Shown: positions 1-6,267 of the stretch, piece after piece
Layout: each line of letters opens with the position of its first letter
Position numbering within the stretch: the first letter of the stretch is position 1
Source: an uncultured Gammaproteobacteria bacterium
GTDB lineage: Bacteria > Pseudomonadota > Gammaproteobacteria > Pseudomonadales > Pseudohongiellaceae
Reading direction: 5' to 3'
NCBI GenBank assembly: GCA_903889815.1
Contig: CAISYX010000106.1
Location: forward strand, 1 to 6,267
Length of the DNA stretch: 6,267 nucleotides
Position numbers and translations under genes: made by a program
Notes under the pieces: generated by a model
Seen by the model: the letters and a program-made list of their open reading frames with translations, nothing else
The model's database searches: none
Told to the model about the DNA's origin: nothing

Positions 1-1142
1 GACTTGCCGACCAGCGCCACGCTCATTCCAGGCTCAACCCGCAGTGACACATTGGCCAGCACGGGTTCATCCCCTTTATCCTTGTACTTGAAGCTGACGT
101 CGGCAAACTCGACTTCGCCGCGAACGCGGCCAACCGTGTGATTGCCGGCATCCTTTTCGACAGGTTCATCCAGCAACGCAAAGATGCTTTCAGCGGCTGA
201 GATGCCGCGTTGAACCACAGAGTTTACCTGCGAGAGCTGGCGGATAGGCTTGGCGAGCAAGCCTGCGACCGTCAGAAAGGCCACAAAATCGCCAGCAGTG
301 GCTTCGGCAAAATAGGCAGGAGACATGGCGAACCAGATCAGCACGGCCATCGCGATGCTGATCAGCAATTGAATCACGGGAATGGCGATGGACTGAGTGC
401 CCACCATCTTCATGTTCTGCCGACGATTGCGCTCGCTTGAACGTTCGAAGCGTTCCAATACGAAGTTCTTGCCATTGAAACTGCGTACTACCTTCTGTCC
501 CTTGATGGATTCGTTGGTAATCTGGGTGACATCGCCCATGGAATTCTGCATCTGGCGGCTGTATTTGCGGAATCGGCTGGATGCCAGGCCTACAACGATT
601 GCCACGCAGGGCGCTACCAGCAGGAATACCAGACTGAGGCGCCAGTTGCTCCAGAACAGCGAGATCAGAAGTCCGACCACTGTCAGCCCTTCCCGAAAGA
701 TCACTGTCACCGCATTGGTTGCGGCGCCACTGATCTGCTGCACGTCATAAGTGACTTTGGAAACCAGTCGCCCGGCGGTGCTGTTGTCGTAATAACGCAT
801 CGGCAGAACGAGCAGGCGCTCCATGATCTCGCAGCGCAGTTTGTGAATGATGCTGTTGGAAATGTACTCCAGCGAATAGCCACCCATGAAACCGCCGATG
901 CCTCGCACCAGCACAATCGCAACACAGATCAGCGGACTTAGCAGCCGGGCATCGGGATTCTGTGCAGTCACCTGATCGACGGTCCAGCCCAGCCACTCAG
1001 CAGTAGCCACCCCGGTAATGGAAAAAATGATATAGCCGATGATGCTGATCGCAAACACGCCGCGATGAGGTTTGACATAGGCCAGCAGGCGTTTGTAGAT
1101 CTGCCAGCCCTGCGTCGAAGTGTCGGGTTCGTAGTGACTCAT
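1..1142 (-). CDS. msbA: Lipid A export ABC transporter MsbA, partial (C-terminal end outside window)
   Basis: MsbA is an inner-membrane homodimeric ABC exporter that uses ATP to flip lipid A-core from the cytoplasmic to the periplasmic leaflet. The visible 380 codons hold the whole transmembrane domain. Hydrophobic segments lie near residues 29-51, 67-89, 145-168, 168-188, 255-280 and 285-305. The family-typical stretch after TM2 (YYDNSTAGRLVSKVTYDV, 117-134) is present. The nucleotide-binding domain begins around residue 340 (VEFADVSFKY), and the window ends at ALVGK plus two bases, just inside the Walker A loop. The rest of the ATPase domain (Walker B, signature, H-loop) is outside. ATG at 1142 is the first possible start, because the exbD stop TGA lies in the same frame only three sense codons upstream. 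It follows exbD by 9 nt and is probably co-transcribed with it; lpxK often follows in relatives but cannot be seen here. A generic type I ABC exporter is the alternative, but sequence and neighbourhood favour MsbA. Confidence 0.9.
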   Translation of the reverse strand, partial: MSHYEPDTSTQGWQIYKRLLAYVKPHRGVFAISIIGYIIFSITGVATAEWLGWTVDQVTAQNPDARLLSPLICVAIVLVRGIGGFMGGYSLEYISNSIIHKLRCEIMERLLVLPMRYYDNSTAGRLVSKVTYDVQQISGAATNAVTVIFREGLTVVGLLISLFWSNWRLSLVFLLVAPCVAIVVGLASSRFRKYSRQMQNSMGDVTQITNESIKGQKVVRSFNGKNFVLERFERSSERNRRQNMKMVGTQSIAIPVIQLLISIAMAVLIWFAMSPAYFAEATAGDFVAFLTVAGLLAKPIRQLSQVNSVVQRGISAAESIFALLDEPVEKDAGNHTVGRVRGEVEFADVSFKYKDKGDEPVLANVSLRVEPGMSVALVGK

Positions 1143-1151
1143 GGGTCCGGA

Positions 1152-1574
1152 TCAGTTCTCTTCGTTGGGCTTGCGTGTTGCGATGCTCAGTCGGCTGAAG
1201 CCTGACTGCCCTATGGCATCCATCGCCGTGACCACCGACTGATGCGTCGCATCCGCGTCGGCAATCAGAATCAGGGACGCGCTACGGTCGCCACGCGACA
1301 CTTCTTCCAGGCCCTGCATCAACGTGCTCAGTTCGGCGTTGACCAGCGTCCGGCCGTCAATGGCATAGCTGCCACTCTGGCTGACGGAGATCTCGATTAC
1401 TTGTTCCGCGTCCTGCGCCGGCTCGCCATCGGCCTCCGGCAGGTTGACGGCCAGCCGGGTCTCGCGGGTAAACGTCGTGGACACCATGAAAAAGATCAGC
1501 AGCAGAAACACCACGTCAATCAGCGGCGTCAGATTGATTGAAAGTTCTTCCTGAATGCGCCGCTGAAATTTCAC
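1152..1574 (-). CDS. exbD: ExbD/TolR-family biopolymer transport protein
   Basis: This 140-aa protein is of normal ExbD/TolR length. It has a short cytoplasmic N-terminus, one membrane helix at about residues 17-36, and a periplasmic domain from about residue 40. The helix carries the family signature NLTPLIDVVFLLLIFFMV (14-31), including the essential proton-path aspartate, here D20. In known systems ExbD dimers sit inside an ExbB pentamer and convert proton flow into work on a periplasmic or outer-membrane partner such as TonB. The start is GTG at 1574, whose GTGA overlaps the exbB stop by 4 nt and implies translational coupling. There is no strong Shine-Dalgarno of its own, which fits coupling. 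No tonB or tolA gene is visible nearby, so the energised partner is unknown. TolR is excluded mainly by context, since tolA, tolB and pal are absent; the family assignment is firm and the exact subtype is not. Confidence 0.9.
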   Translation of the reverse strand: MKFQRRIQEELSINLTPLIDVVFLLLIFFMVSTTFTRETRLAVNLPEADGEPAQDAEQVIEISVSQSGSYAIDGRTLVNAELSTLMQGLEEVSRGDRSASLILIADADATHQSVVTAMDAIGQSGFSRLSIATRKPNEEN

Positions 1575-2206
1575 TGATTGCCAATCTCTTTGATGTCGAT
1601 ACGGCGATCACTGTGCAGTGCGTCCACCAGCTTGATGGACTCCTGTTCCAGATTCATCACGAGCGTGTCAACCCGGCGCATGAACATGCGGTGGAAGGTA
1701 AAGGTGGGGATTGCTACGGTCAATCCGGCCGCCGTAGTGATCAGTGCCTGGGAAATGCCCCCGGCCAGCGCATTTGTATTGCCGCTGCCCTGCACCATGA
1801 TTTGCGTGAACACATCGATCATGCCGAATACTGTCCCCAGCAAGCCGAGCAATGGCGTAATGGCCGCAATGGTGCCCAATGTGCTCAGGTAGCGTTCCAG
1901 GTCGTGAATGACCTGATTGGCGGCCTGCTCGATACTGACGGTCATGGCCGCCTTGCCGTATTTGGAATTCACCAGTCCCGCGGCCAGAATCTGGCCAAGC
2001 GGCGAAGCCAGGCGCAGTTCGCGCAGGTGAGCACTGTCGAGTTCATTGTTCTTGATCCAGGTCCAGACCTGTCCGAGTGTGTATCGTGGCGCGATGCGAG
2101 CGGCACTGAGTGTCCAGAAGCGCTCGATGACGATGGCAATGGCAATTATCGAACTGAGTATGATCGGCAGCATCAGCCAGCCACCGGCTTTGACAATTTC
2201 TACCAC
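1571..2206 (-). CDS. exbB: MotA/TolQ/ExbB-family proton channel protein
   Basis: This 211-aa inner-membrane protein belongs to the TolQ/ExbB proton-channel family. Three membrane helices are visible: about residues 10-27 (ending at the conserved E28-R29), 110-133 and 150-172. TM2 carries TPLLGLLGTVFGMI (117-130) and TM3 carries GGISQALITTAAGLTVAIP (149-167). T125 and T158 appear to match the pore threonines of E. coli ExbB (T148 and T181), judged by eye. The long loop between TM1 and TM2 is cytoplasmic in the family. The start is GTG at 2206, chosen because a perfect GGAGG lies 6 nt upstream and the protein begins directly before TM1. At about 211 aa it lacks the long periplasmic N-terminal extension of some ExbB proteins. 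It is coupled to exbD and sits 88 nt downstream of comEC. Together with exbD it should form a proton-driven motor; its client is not encoded in this window. Confidence 0.92.
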   Translation of the reverse strand: MVEIVKAGGWLMLPIILSSIIAIAIVIERFWTLSAARIAPRYTLGQVWTWIKNNELDSAHLRELRLASPLGQILAAGLVNSKYGKAAMTVSIEQAANQVIHDLERYLSTLGTIAAITPLLGLLGTVFGMIDVFTQIMVQGSGNTNALAGGISQALITTAAGLTVAIPTFTFHRMFMRRVDTLVMNLEQESIKLVDALHSDRRIDIKEIGNQ

Positions 2207-2212
2207 TGGGAA

Positions 2213-2217
2213 CCTCC
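2213..2217 (-). promoter_or_regulatory. Strong ribosome binding site of the exbB-like gene
   Basis: The minus strand reads GGAGG here, a perfect anti-16S match, separated by 6 nt from the GTG at 2204-2206. This site decides the start of the exbB-like gene despite its non-ATG codon. It lies in the 88-nt gap after comEC, so exbB can be translated independently of comEC. Confidence 0.75.
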
Positions 2218-2294
2218 GGGCGTGATGGCGCGTACTCTACCATACTCGTCCGAGACCCTGTGAGCACGACGTGCAATGGCCGCCAGGCTATGAT

Positions 2295-4145
2295 TCACAA
2301 GGGCTGTGGCGCAGCGGGCAGCTCGCCGTGCAACTGCCGGGTCTCCTCCGAAACCATGGGCTGCCACCAGCGGCGCCGCGTTTCGCGCCAGCCCTGCGGC
2401 GTGGTTTCACAGTCACTTGCATTCCCCAGGCACCACTGCAGCGCACCGCGAAGCGCCGTATTCCACGCCGCAACCCCGCGAGAATGGTAACGCGCGGCGA
2501 CGATCGGCGCAGGATGTCGGAACTGGCTGCGGTAGCCCGCAGAATAGATCACACCGCCCGGAGCTGCGGCCGCAAGAAACCCCGGAGTTGAGGAAGTCTG
2601 ACTGCCATGGTGTGGCGCAATCAGCCAGTCACTGCGCAAGTCCGATGTGCCTGACAGCTGCAAAGCGGACTCTGCTCCCCCCTCTATGTCCCCGGTCAAC
2701 AGCATGACGTGGCCTCCTGCCTCTATCCGCAGCACACAGGAACTGTCATTGCCGGCGTCATGCTGACCGGCTGGAGGCCACAAGACTGAGAACCTCACCC
2801 CGTCCCACTCCCAGTTCTGTCCGCGCGTACACATAGTGAGAGACGCCCCGGACGCCTCCACGGCTGCAGGTATAGGACCCTGAGGAACCTCGCCAAAACT
2901 CACCTCTACTGCGGGCAATGCTGACAGAAGAGACACCACTCCGCCGGCATGATCGTTGTCCCCATGACTGACCATGAGAGTGTCAAGTTGCCTTACCCCC
3001 ACGCTGCGCAGATAGGGCACGACGATGCCGGCTCCCGCGTCAAAGCTCTCGCTGAAGCGCGGCCCCGTGTCGTACACAAGCGCATGGGAAGCGGTCCTGA
3101 CAACCACGGCAAGACCTTGCCCGACATCGAGGACGGCAAGTCTGGCGATGCCAGGCGCCGCCAATTCGCGCGACGGCAGTGCAAGTGGGAGCAAGAGAAT
3201 CAAGCCCAGCCACCTGCCCGGCCAGCCGCGCGGCAGCAGCAACATCAGGCTTCCTGCCATCGCAAGAAGAAGCTCAGGCAGGCTTGTTCCCCTGAATTCC
3301 CAAAGTACCGGCAACGGCGCTCCCACGAGTGCCTGCAGACCCGCTGTAAACACTCCCAGCAAGCAATCTGCAAGGTGCAAGGCTCCGCTGCCAACTGGCA
3401 TCCAGACGAACAGCAGGAGCGAGCCCAGCAAACAAAGAGGCACTACCAACAGACTTACGAGCGGAATAGCCAGCACATTGGCAACGGGCGACAAAAGAGA
3501 AAGTTGCTGCATCCAGACAGCCATCGGCACCGTCATGCCGATAGAAATCACCCATTGCGGATGAGCCCAGCGCAGCCAGATTCCCGCCCAATCGGGAGTC
3601 CAGGCGTAGGCAGGCATGCTGCCAGACACAGGGGCGCGATAATGCAGTCTCCGCAGCCCGTTGTATGCCAGCAACAAGGTGCCGACAGCGCCAAAGGAAA
3701 GCCAGAAACCAGCCCCTAGAACGCTCATTGGGTTGCCCGCCATGACCAGCAGCAAGGCGAGGCAGAAACTGAAAGAATGAGAGACTCGCCGCGCAAAAAG
3801 CTGCGCGCCCATGAACACCAGCACCATGACACAGGAGCGCTGGGTCGGCACTGAAAAACCTGCCAGCAGGCTGTAGAGCACGGCCCCCGTAATCCCTGCC
3901 ACCGCGCCCCATTGCTGAGCCGGCAGTCGCAACAAGAGCAGCGGACTCAAGCGCACGAGCCAGGCCACCAGGCCATGGCACATCCAGGCGACGAACGCGA
4001 TATGCAGCCCTGAAATCACGATCAGATGGTTGGTGCCGGTCTGTGTAAAAAGCTTCCAGTTTTCTGCGCTGATCTGCTCACCGTCACCAAGCACCAGCGC
4101 CACGATGATGCCTGCATTCGGCCTGCCCTCAAGTGCCAGCAGCAA
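2295..4145 (-). CDS. comEC: C-terminal part of ComEC: competence channel domain plus metallo-beta-lactamase-like domain
   Basis: This is the 3' part of comEC after the premature stop. The first usable start is a TTG at 4145, giving 616 aa, but no well-spaced Shine-Dalgarno is seen, so independent translation is doubtful. The competence domain covers about residues 10-320. It opens with the signature TGTNHLIVISGLHI (36-49) and contains many hydrophobic helices. The metallo-beta-lactamase-like domain runs from about residue 335: DVGQG (340-344), the metal-binding SHGDNDHAGG (393-402), LLTGDIEGG (482-490, with D486) and PHHGS (511-515). The HxDxDH-type motif is intact, so this part shows no decay. 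In ComEC this domain is thought to degrade the non-transported DNA strand. All expected conserved blocks are present and in order, so only codon 204 of the full frame is abnormal. Confidence 0.85.
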   Translation of the reverse strand: MLLALEGRPNAGIIVALVLGDGEQISAENWKLFTQTGTNHLIVISGLHIAFVAWMCHGLVAWLVRLSPLLLLRLPAQQWGAVAGITGAVLYSLLAGFSVPTQRSCVMVLVFMGAQLFARRVSHSFSFCLALLLVMAGNPMSVLGAGFWLSFGAVGTLLLAYNGLRRLHYRAPVSGSMPAYAWTPDWAGIWLRWAHPQWVISIGMTVPMAVWMQQLSLLSPVANVLAIPLVSLLVVPLCLLGSLLLFVWMPVGSGALHLADCLLGVFTAGLQALVGAPLPVLWEFRGTSLPELLLAMAGSLMLLLPRGWPGRWLGLILLLPLALPSRELAAPGIARLAVLDVGQGLAVVVRTASHALVYDTGPRFSESFDAGAGIVVPYLRSVGVRQLDTLMVSHGDNDHAGGVVSLLSALPAVEVSFGEVPQGPIPAAVEASGASLTMCTRGQNWEWDGVRFSVLWPPAGQHDAGNDSSCVLRIEAGGHVMLLTGDIEGGAESALQLSGTSDLRSDWLIAPHHGSQTSSTPGFLAAAAPGGVIYSAGYRSQFRHPAPIVAARYHSRGVAAWNTALRGALQWCLGNASDCETTPQGWRETRRRWWQPMVSEETRQLHGELPAAPQPL

Positions 4146-4172
4146 ACGTTCGCGCAGAACGTAACGTAACCT

Positions 4173-4784
4173 CTACACCCATGCTCCGCCGTCCTCGAGC
4201 CGTTCCGTGAAGGACGTTTCCCGCACATAGCCCCGCGCCGCAAAGCCTTGCTGGATCAGCCAGGCTTCATAATCAAAGCCCCCGGGATTGGCAAAGCCGC
4301 GCGGGGCGTTCAGGCGCACGCGCCAGAACCAGCGTTGTCCTGGCTCCAGCCTTTCTTGTCCGTAGTAGTTGAGCTGAATCTGGCGATTGCGAAAGACCTT
4401 GCTGGCTGCAGAACAATCGGATGGAAGCAGGTCGAAGCAACTGCGTTCAACTGTGAACCGCACCTGCTGAGCCCTGTCACCTTGTTCCGGCAGACCGCTT
4501 ACAAGCCCCGTAACCCAGAAATCGCGCGCTTCGAGATAGGGAGGCAACAGTCTCTCCAGCCGGTTTTGGGCAAAACACATGCTCCAGACAAGACCGAGCG
4601 CAAATGCAAGCAGCAGAGCGTTTGCCTGCCGGGCCCGCCAGACCGCCACACAAAGCACTGGCACAAGTGCAGGCAACAGCAAGGGAGGCAGTGGCGGCAA
4701 AGCAGGAAAAAAAGTGACCAGGGCCATGCCTGAACAGGCGGCGATCATCCGTGAGCGCATGGAAAATCCGGAAGCGGAAGACAT
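4173..4784 (-). CDS. comEC: N-terminal fragment of ComEC (DUF4131 region), ends at premature TAG
   Basis: This 203-aa open frame is the 5' part of the interrupted comEC. A basic N-terminus is followed by hydrophobic stretches at about residues 13-48 and 55-71, then a soluble region rich in beta-strand-like sequence. It contains the family hallmark GFANPGGFDYEAWL (163-176), seen near the end of the DUF4131 domain in ComEC proteins. Cysteines C116 and C124 lie in the predicted extracytoplasmic part; a disulfide occurs in this region of Bacillus ComEC, but equivalence is not shown. On its own the fragment lacks the channel-forming helices and the nuclease-like domain, so a function is unlikely. 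It starts 47 nt after the lolC/E stop. Confidence 0.8.
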   Translation of the reverse strand: MSSASGFSMRSRMIAACSGMALVTFFPALPPLPPLLLPALVPVLCVAVWRARQANALLLAFALGLVWSMCFAQNRLERLLPPYLEARDFWVTGLVSGLPEQGDRAQQVRFTVERSCFDLLPSDCSAASKVFRNRQIQLNYYGQERLEPGQRWFWRVRLNAPRGFANPGGFDYEAWLIQQGFAARGYVRETSFTERLEDGGAWV

Positions 4785-4831
4785 CAGTGTCGTTCCGCAA
4801 GTATAGGCTGTGTTCGCAGTCGCTGCGGGGG

Positions 4832-6124
4832 CTATTCCAGACGCAGAGCTTCGGCAGGTTGCACGCGGGACGCGCGCCAGGCAGGGTAAAGAGTGGCCAG
4901 AAGGGACAGGACGAACACGCCAATGCTGACACCCAGAATATCACTCAGCCGCAGCTCCGAGGGCAGAAAGTCAACGGGATACACCTCTGCACTGAGCAGC
5001 GTGATGCCTAGCATCCGCTCCAGCATTGCAGCAAGGTCTCCGACTGTCAGGGAAAACAGGATCCCGAAGGCTATTCCAATGGCAGTACCGATGAGCCCTA
5101 CGATGCAGCCCTGAGTCATGAATATTCGGCCGATAGTCTGCGGGCTGGCGCCGATCGTGCGCAAAATGGCGATGTCGCCCCGCTTGTCGCGCACGATCAT
5201 GACAAGACTTACCACGAGATTGAAGGCGGCCACGCCCACCAGCAGCCAGAGCAGAAAACTGACGATTGTGCGAGAAAACTGAATGTTCTCGTAGATGTTA
5301 CCGAACACGCGAGTCCAGGTGTCCACTTCCAGCGCGCCGGGCAGGTCCTCGGCAAGATCAGCAGCAACCGCACGCACCTGCAGCAGGTCCTGAATCTTGA
5401 AGCGCAAGCCCGTATAGGTGTCCCGCAATCGGTAGAGCGCCTGGGCATCCTGCAGCGTAATCATGGCCATGGCACTGTCCAGCTCCAGCGTGCCCACCTT
5501 ATAAATACCGGCCACGGTGAACTGTCGCTGCGTTGGCAGAGGCACCAGAGGATTCACTGAGACTTCCAGAGAATAGAGAGTGACACGGTCACCCAGACCT
5601 ACGCCCAGATTCTGAGCGAGTGTCGCACCGAGGATTATGCGGAAACGGGCTTCCTGAAGTCCGGCAAGCGAACCTTCCTCCATGAAGCGATCAAGAATGG
5701 ATATACGTTGCTCGGCTTGCGGGTCTACGCCCTGCACCAGGACTCCCTTGGCGAAACCGTTCCCTGCCAAGACGCCGGTGGCTTCAATCTGGGGAGCAAA
5801 ATCGAGGACTGCCGGATTGGCCGCCAGAATGGCTTCGATGGCCTGCCATTGCTCAGGACCTCGGGGCTCCTGAGACTTGACTGTGCCATGAGGCAGAATA
5901 CCCAGAATGTTTTCCCGCACCTCGCGGTCGAAACCATTCATCACCGACAGCACTGTGATGAGGATGGCTATGCCCAGGGCGAGCCCGCTGACGGTGAGAG
6001 CGGACATGAACGACACCAGCTGACTGCGCCGACCAACACTGACATAGCGTAGCGCGATGAACGCCGAAAAGGAGTGTTCTGCGTATGGCGCAATCGCGGG
6101 AATGCTGGAGGCGTCATTCGCCAT
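4832..6124 (-). CDS. lolE: Lipoprotein-releasing ABC transporter permease, LolC/LolE family
   Basis: This 430-aa inner-membrane permease works with the ATPase LolD to extract mature lipoproteins and hand them to the periplasmic chaperone LolA. It has the MacB/FtsX-like layout. An N-terminal helix (about 37-61) leads into the family motif VLSVMNGFDREVRENILGILPH (58-79). A periplasmic domain spans about 80-280, and three C-terminal helices lie near 287-311, 335-361 and 394-414. DIAILRTIGAS (317-327) and the terminal YPAWRASRVQPAEALRLE (413-430) are diagnostic. ATG at 6124 is preferred over upstream in-frame codons: AGGGA lies 7 nt upstream, homology begins just after it, and the upstream DNA encodes the end of the ABC ATPase in another frame. 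The symbol lolE rests on position (ATPase first, then permease, then comEC, as in Pseudomonas). The loop EVSVNPLVPLPTQRQ (187-201) resembles the LolC hook, so LolC or a single LolF-type permease is possible. The family call is very firm and the paralogue is uncertain. Confidence 0.88.
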   Translation of the reverse strand: MANDASSIPAIAPYAEHSFSAFIALRYVSVGRRSQLVSFMSALTVSGLALGIAILITVLSVMNGFDREVRENILGILPHGTVKSQEPRGPEQWQAIEAILAANPAVLDFAPQIEATGVLAGNGFAKGVLVQGVDPQAEQRISILDRFMEEGSLAGLQEARFRIILGATLAQNLGVGLGDRVTLYSLEVSVNPLVPLPTQRQFTVAGIYKVGTLELDSAMAMITLQDAQALYRLRDTYTGLRFKIQDLLQVRAVAADLAEDLPGALEVDTWTRVFGNIYENIQFSRTIVSFLLWLLVGVAAFNLVVSLVMIVRDKRGDIAILRTIGASPQTIGRIFMTQGCIVGLIGTAIGIAFGILFSLTVGDLAAMLERMLGITLLSAEVYPVDFLPSELRLSDILGVSIGVFVLSLLATLYPAWRASRVQPAEALRLE

Positions 6125-6267
6125 GAAGAAGTCCCTGCTGCTCCGGCACTTCGACCAGGCTGGCCTTGAGACCCCGGGCAGCGATCGCGGCGCGGGTCGG
6201 CGCATCCAGCTCTTCCAGTCGTCCGTTGCGCAAGAGCAATACCCGATCGAGAGAACGGGCAAATTCC
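6114..6267 (-). CDS. lolD: ABC transporter ATP-binding protein, C-terminal end only, probably LolD
   Basis: The right edge holds the last 50 codons of a gene ending in TGA at 6114-6116 (first whole codon at 6264-6266). The sequence EFARSLDRVLLLRNGRLEEL resembles the segment just after the H-loop histidine in ABC ATPases, where an A-x-x-x-D-R-V-L-x-L-x-x-G-R-L pattern closes the domain. All catalytic motifs lie outside the window, so the assignment leans on this pattern and on the neighbour. It overlaps the LolC/E permease start by 11 nt, the tight coupling expected of lolD and its permease. About 30 further residues follow the usual end of the domain (DAPTRAAIAARGLKASLVEV and on), longer than the short tail of E. 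coli LolD. It could be another ABC ATPase, but a Lol role is the simplest reading. Confidence 0.65.
   Translation of the reverse strand, partial: EFARSLDRVLLLRNGRLEELDAPTRAAIAARGLKASLVEVPEQQGLLHGE

Larger units (their letters stand above)
2295..4784 (-). pseudogene. comEC: comEC/rec2 DNA-uptake channel gene interrupted by an in-frame amber codon
   Basis: ComEC forms the inner-membrane channel that passes single-stranded DNA into the cytoplasm during natural transformation. The full reading frame would be 829 codons plus stop, somewhat longer than the roughly 750 residues usual in gammaproteobacteria. It has all three expected parts: an N-terminal DUF4131/OB-like region, a multi-helix competence domain, and a C-terminal metallo-beta-lactamase-like domain. 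Codon 204 (4173-4175) is TAG. The frame is the same before and after it, and the conserved family sequence continues directly (RLRYVLRERLLLALEG), so this is a nonsense change and not a frameshift. One substitution (for example from CAG, GAG, AAG or TGG) would explain it. No other stop occurs in the downstream 625 codons, so the lesion is recent, or it is a sequencing error or is read through. The start is ATG at 4784, with GGAA 8 nt upstream; ATG at 4760 (codon 9) is an alternative. As written, the gene should not make a complete channel. Confidence 0.85.

Noticed and set aside
2239..2244. TATGGT on the minus strand in the comEC-exbB gap, considered as a -10 promoter element
   Set aside because: The hexamer 17 nt upstream is GTGCTC, a poor -35 match, and the nearest TTGCAC is about 26 nt away; too weak to call.
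1538..2263. A 241-codon open frame on the plus strand opposite the exbB-like gene
   Set aside because: It is exactly antisense to a well-conserved gene, has no recognisable domain or membrane pattern, and its composition (rich in H, Q, R, D) is typical of a mirror frame of a GC-rich coding strand.
2949..3719. A 256-codon open frame on the plus strand opposite comEC
   Set aside because: It is a low-hydrophobicity sequence rich in Q, R, H and K, opposite the competence domain, with no motif and no ribosome binding site noted; best explained as a shadow of comEC.
3274..3981. A 235-codon minus-strand frame overlapping the middle of comEC, considered as evidence of a frameshift
   Set aside because: The main comEC frame remains open and carries the conserved motifs on both sides of this stretch, so the overlap is a shadow frame and not a shifted continuation.
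4800..4805. TATACT on the minus strand upstream of comEC, considered as a -10 promoter element
   Set aside because: A good -10 hexamer, but nothing resembling TTGACA stands 16-18 nt upstream, so a promoter cannot be supported from the sequence alone.
4816..4828. Inverted repeat CGCAG-TCG-CTGCG just after the lolC/E gene, considered as a terminator
   Set aside because: The stem is only 5 bp and no T-run follows it on the minus strand.
6125..6262. 46-codon N-terminal extension of the lolC/E frame upstream of ATG 6124
   Set aside because: The extension (Cys/Trp/Arg-rich, no membrane pattern) lies over the end of the ABC ATPase gene in another frame, and family homology starts only after the ATG at 6124, which has its own Shine-Dalgarno.

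Overview
The window carries six co-directional genes, all on the minus strand, so it reads right to left. It looks like chromosomal core DNA of a moderately GC-rich gammaproteobacterium. The neighbourhood of Lol lipoprotein-release genes, comEC, an exbB/exbD-like pair and msbA is typical of Pseudomonas/Oceanospirillales/Cellvibrionales-type genomes. The genus cannot be fixed from the sequence alone. I see no tRNA, rRNA, CRISPR array, insertion sequence or phage gene.

In order of transcription: (1) the last 50 codons of an ABC ATPase, probably lolD (6114-6267), which overlaps the next start by 11 nt. (2) A complete LolC/LolE-family lipoprotein-release permease of 430 aa (4832-6124). (3) After a 47-nt gap, comEC (2295-4784), the DNA-uptake channel gene, which is broken by one in-frame TAG at 4173-4175; the reading frame is otherwise open on both sides. 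(4) After an 88-nt gap, an exbB/tolQ-like proton-channel gene (1571-2206). (5) An exbD/tolR-like gene (1152-1574) coupled to exbB through a 4-nt GTGA overlap. (6) After 9 nt, msbA, the lipid A flippase (1-1142), which is cut by the left window edge just inside the Walker A loop.

The common theme is envelope biogenesis. Lol proteins extract lipoproteins from the inner membrane, MsbA flips lipid A-core, and ExbB/ExbD is a proton-motive-force motor whose partner is not encoded here. ComEC is the odd member, a competence channel sitting between the two envelope modules. exbB-exbD-msbA is tightly packed and probably one transcript; lolD-lolC/E is a second tight pair.

The most notable observation is the premature amber codon in comEC. 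It could be a recent inactivating mutation, a sequencing or assembly error, or a read-through site. I found no convincing evidence of a novel multi-gene system here.
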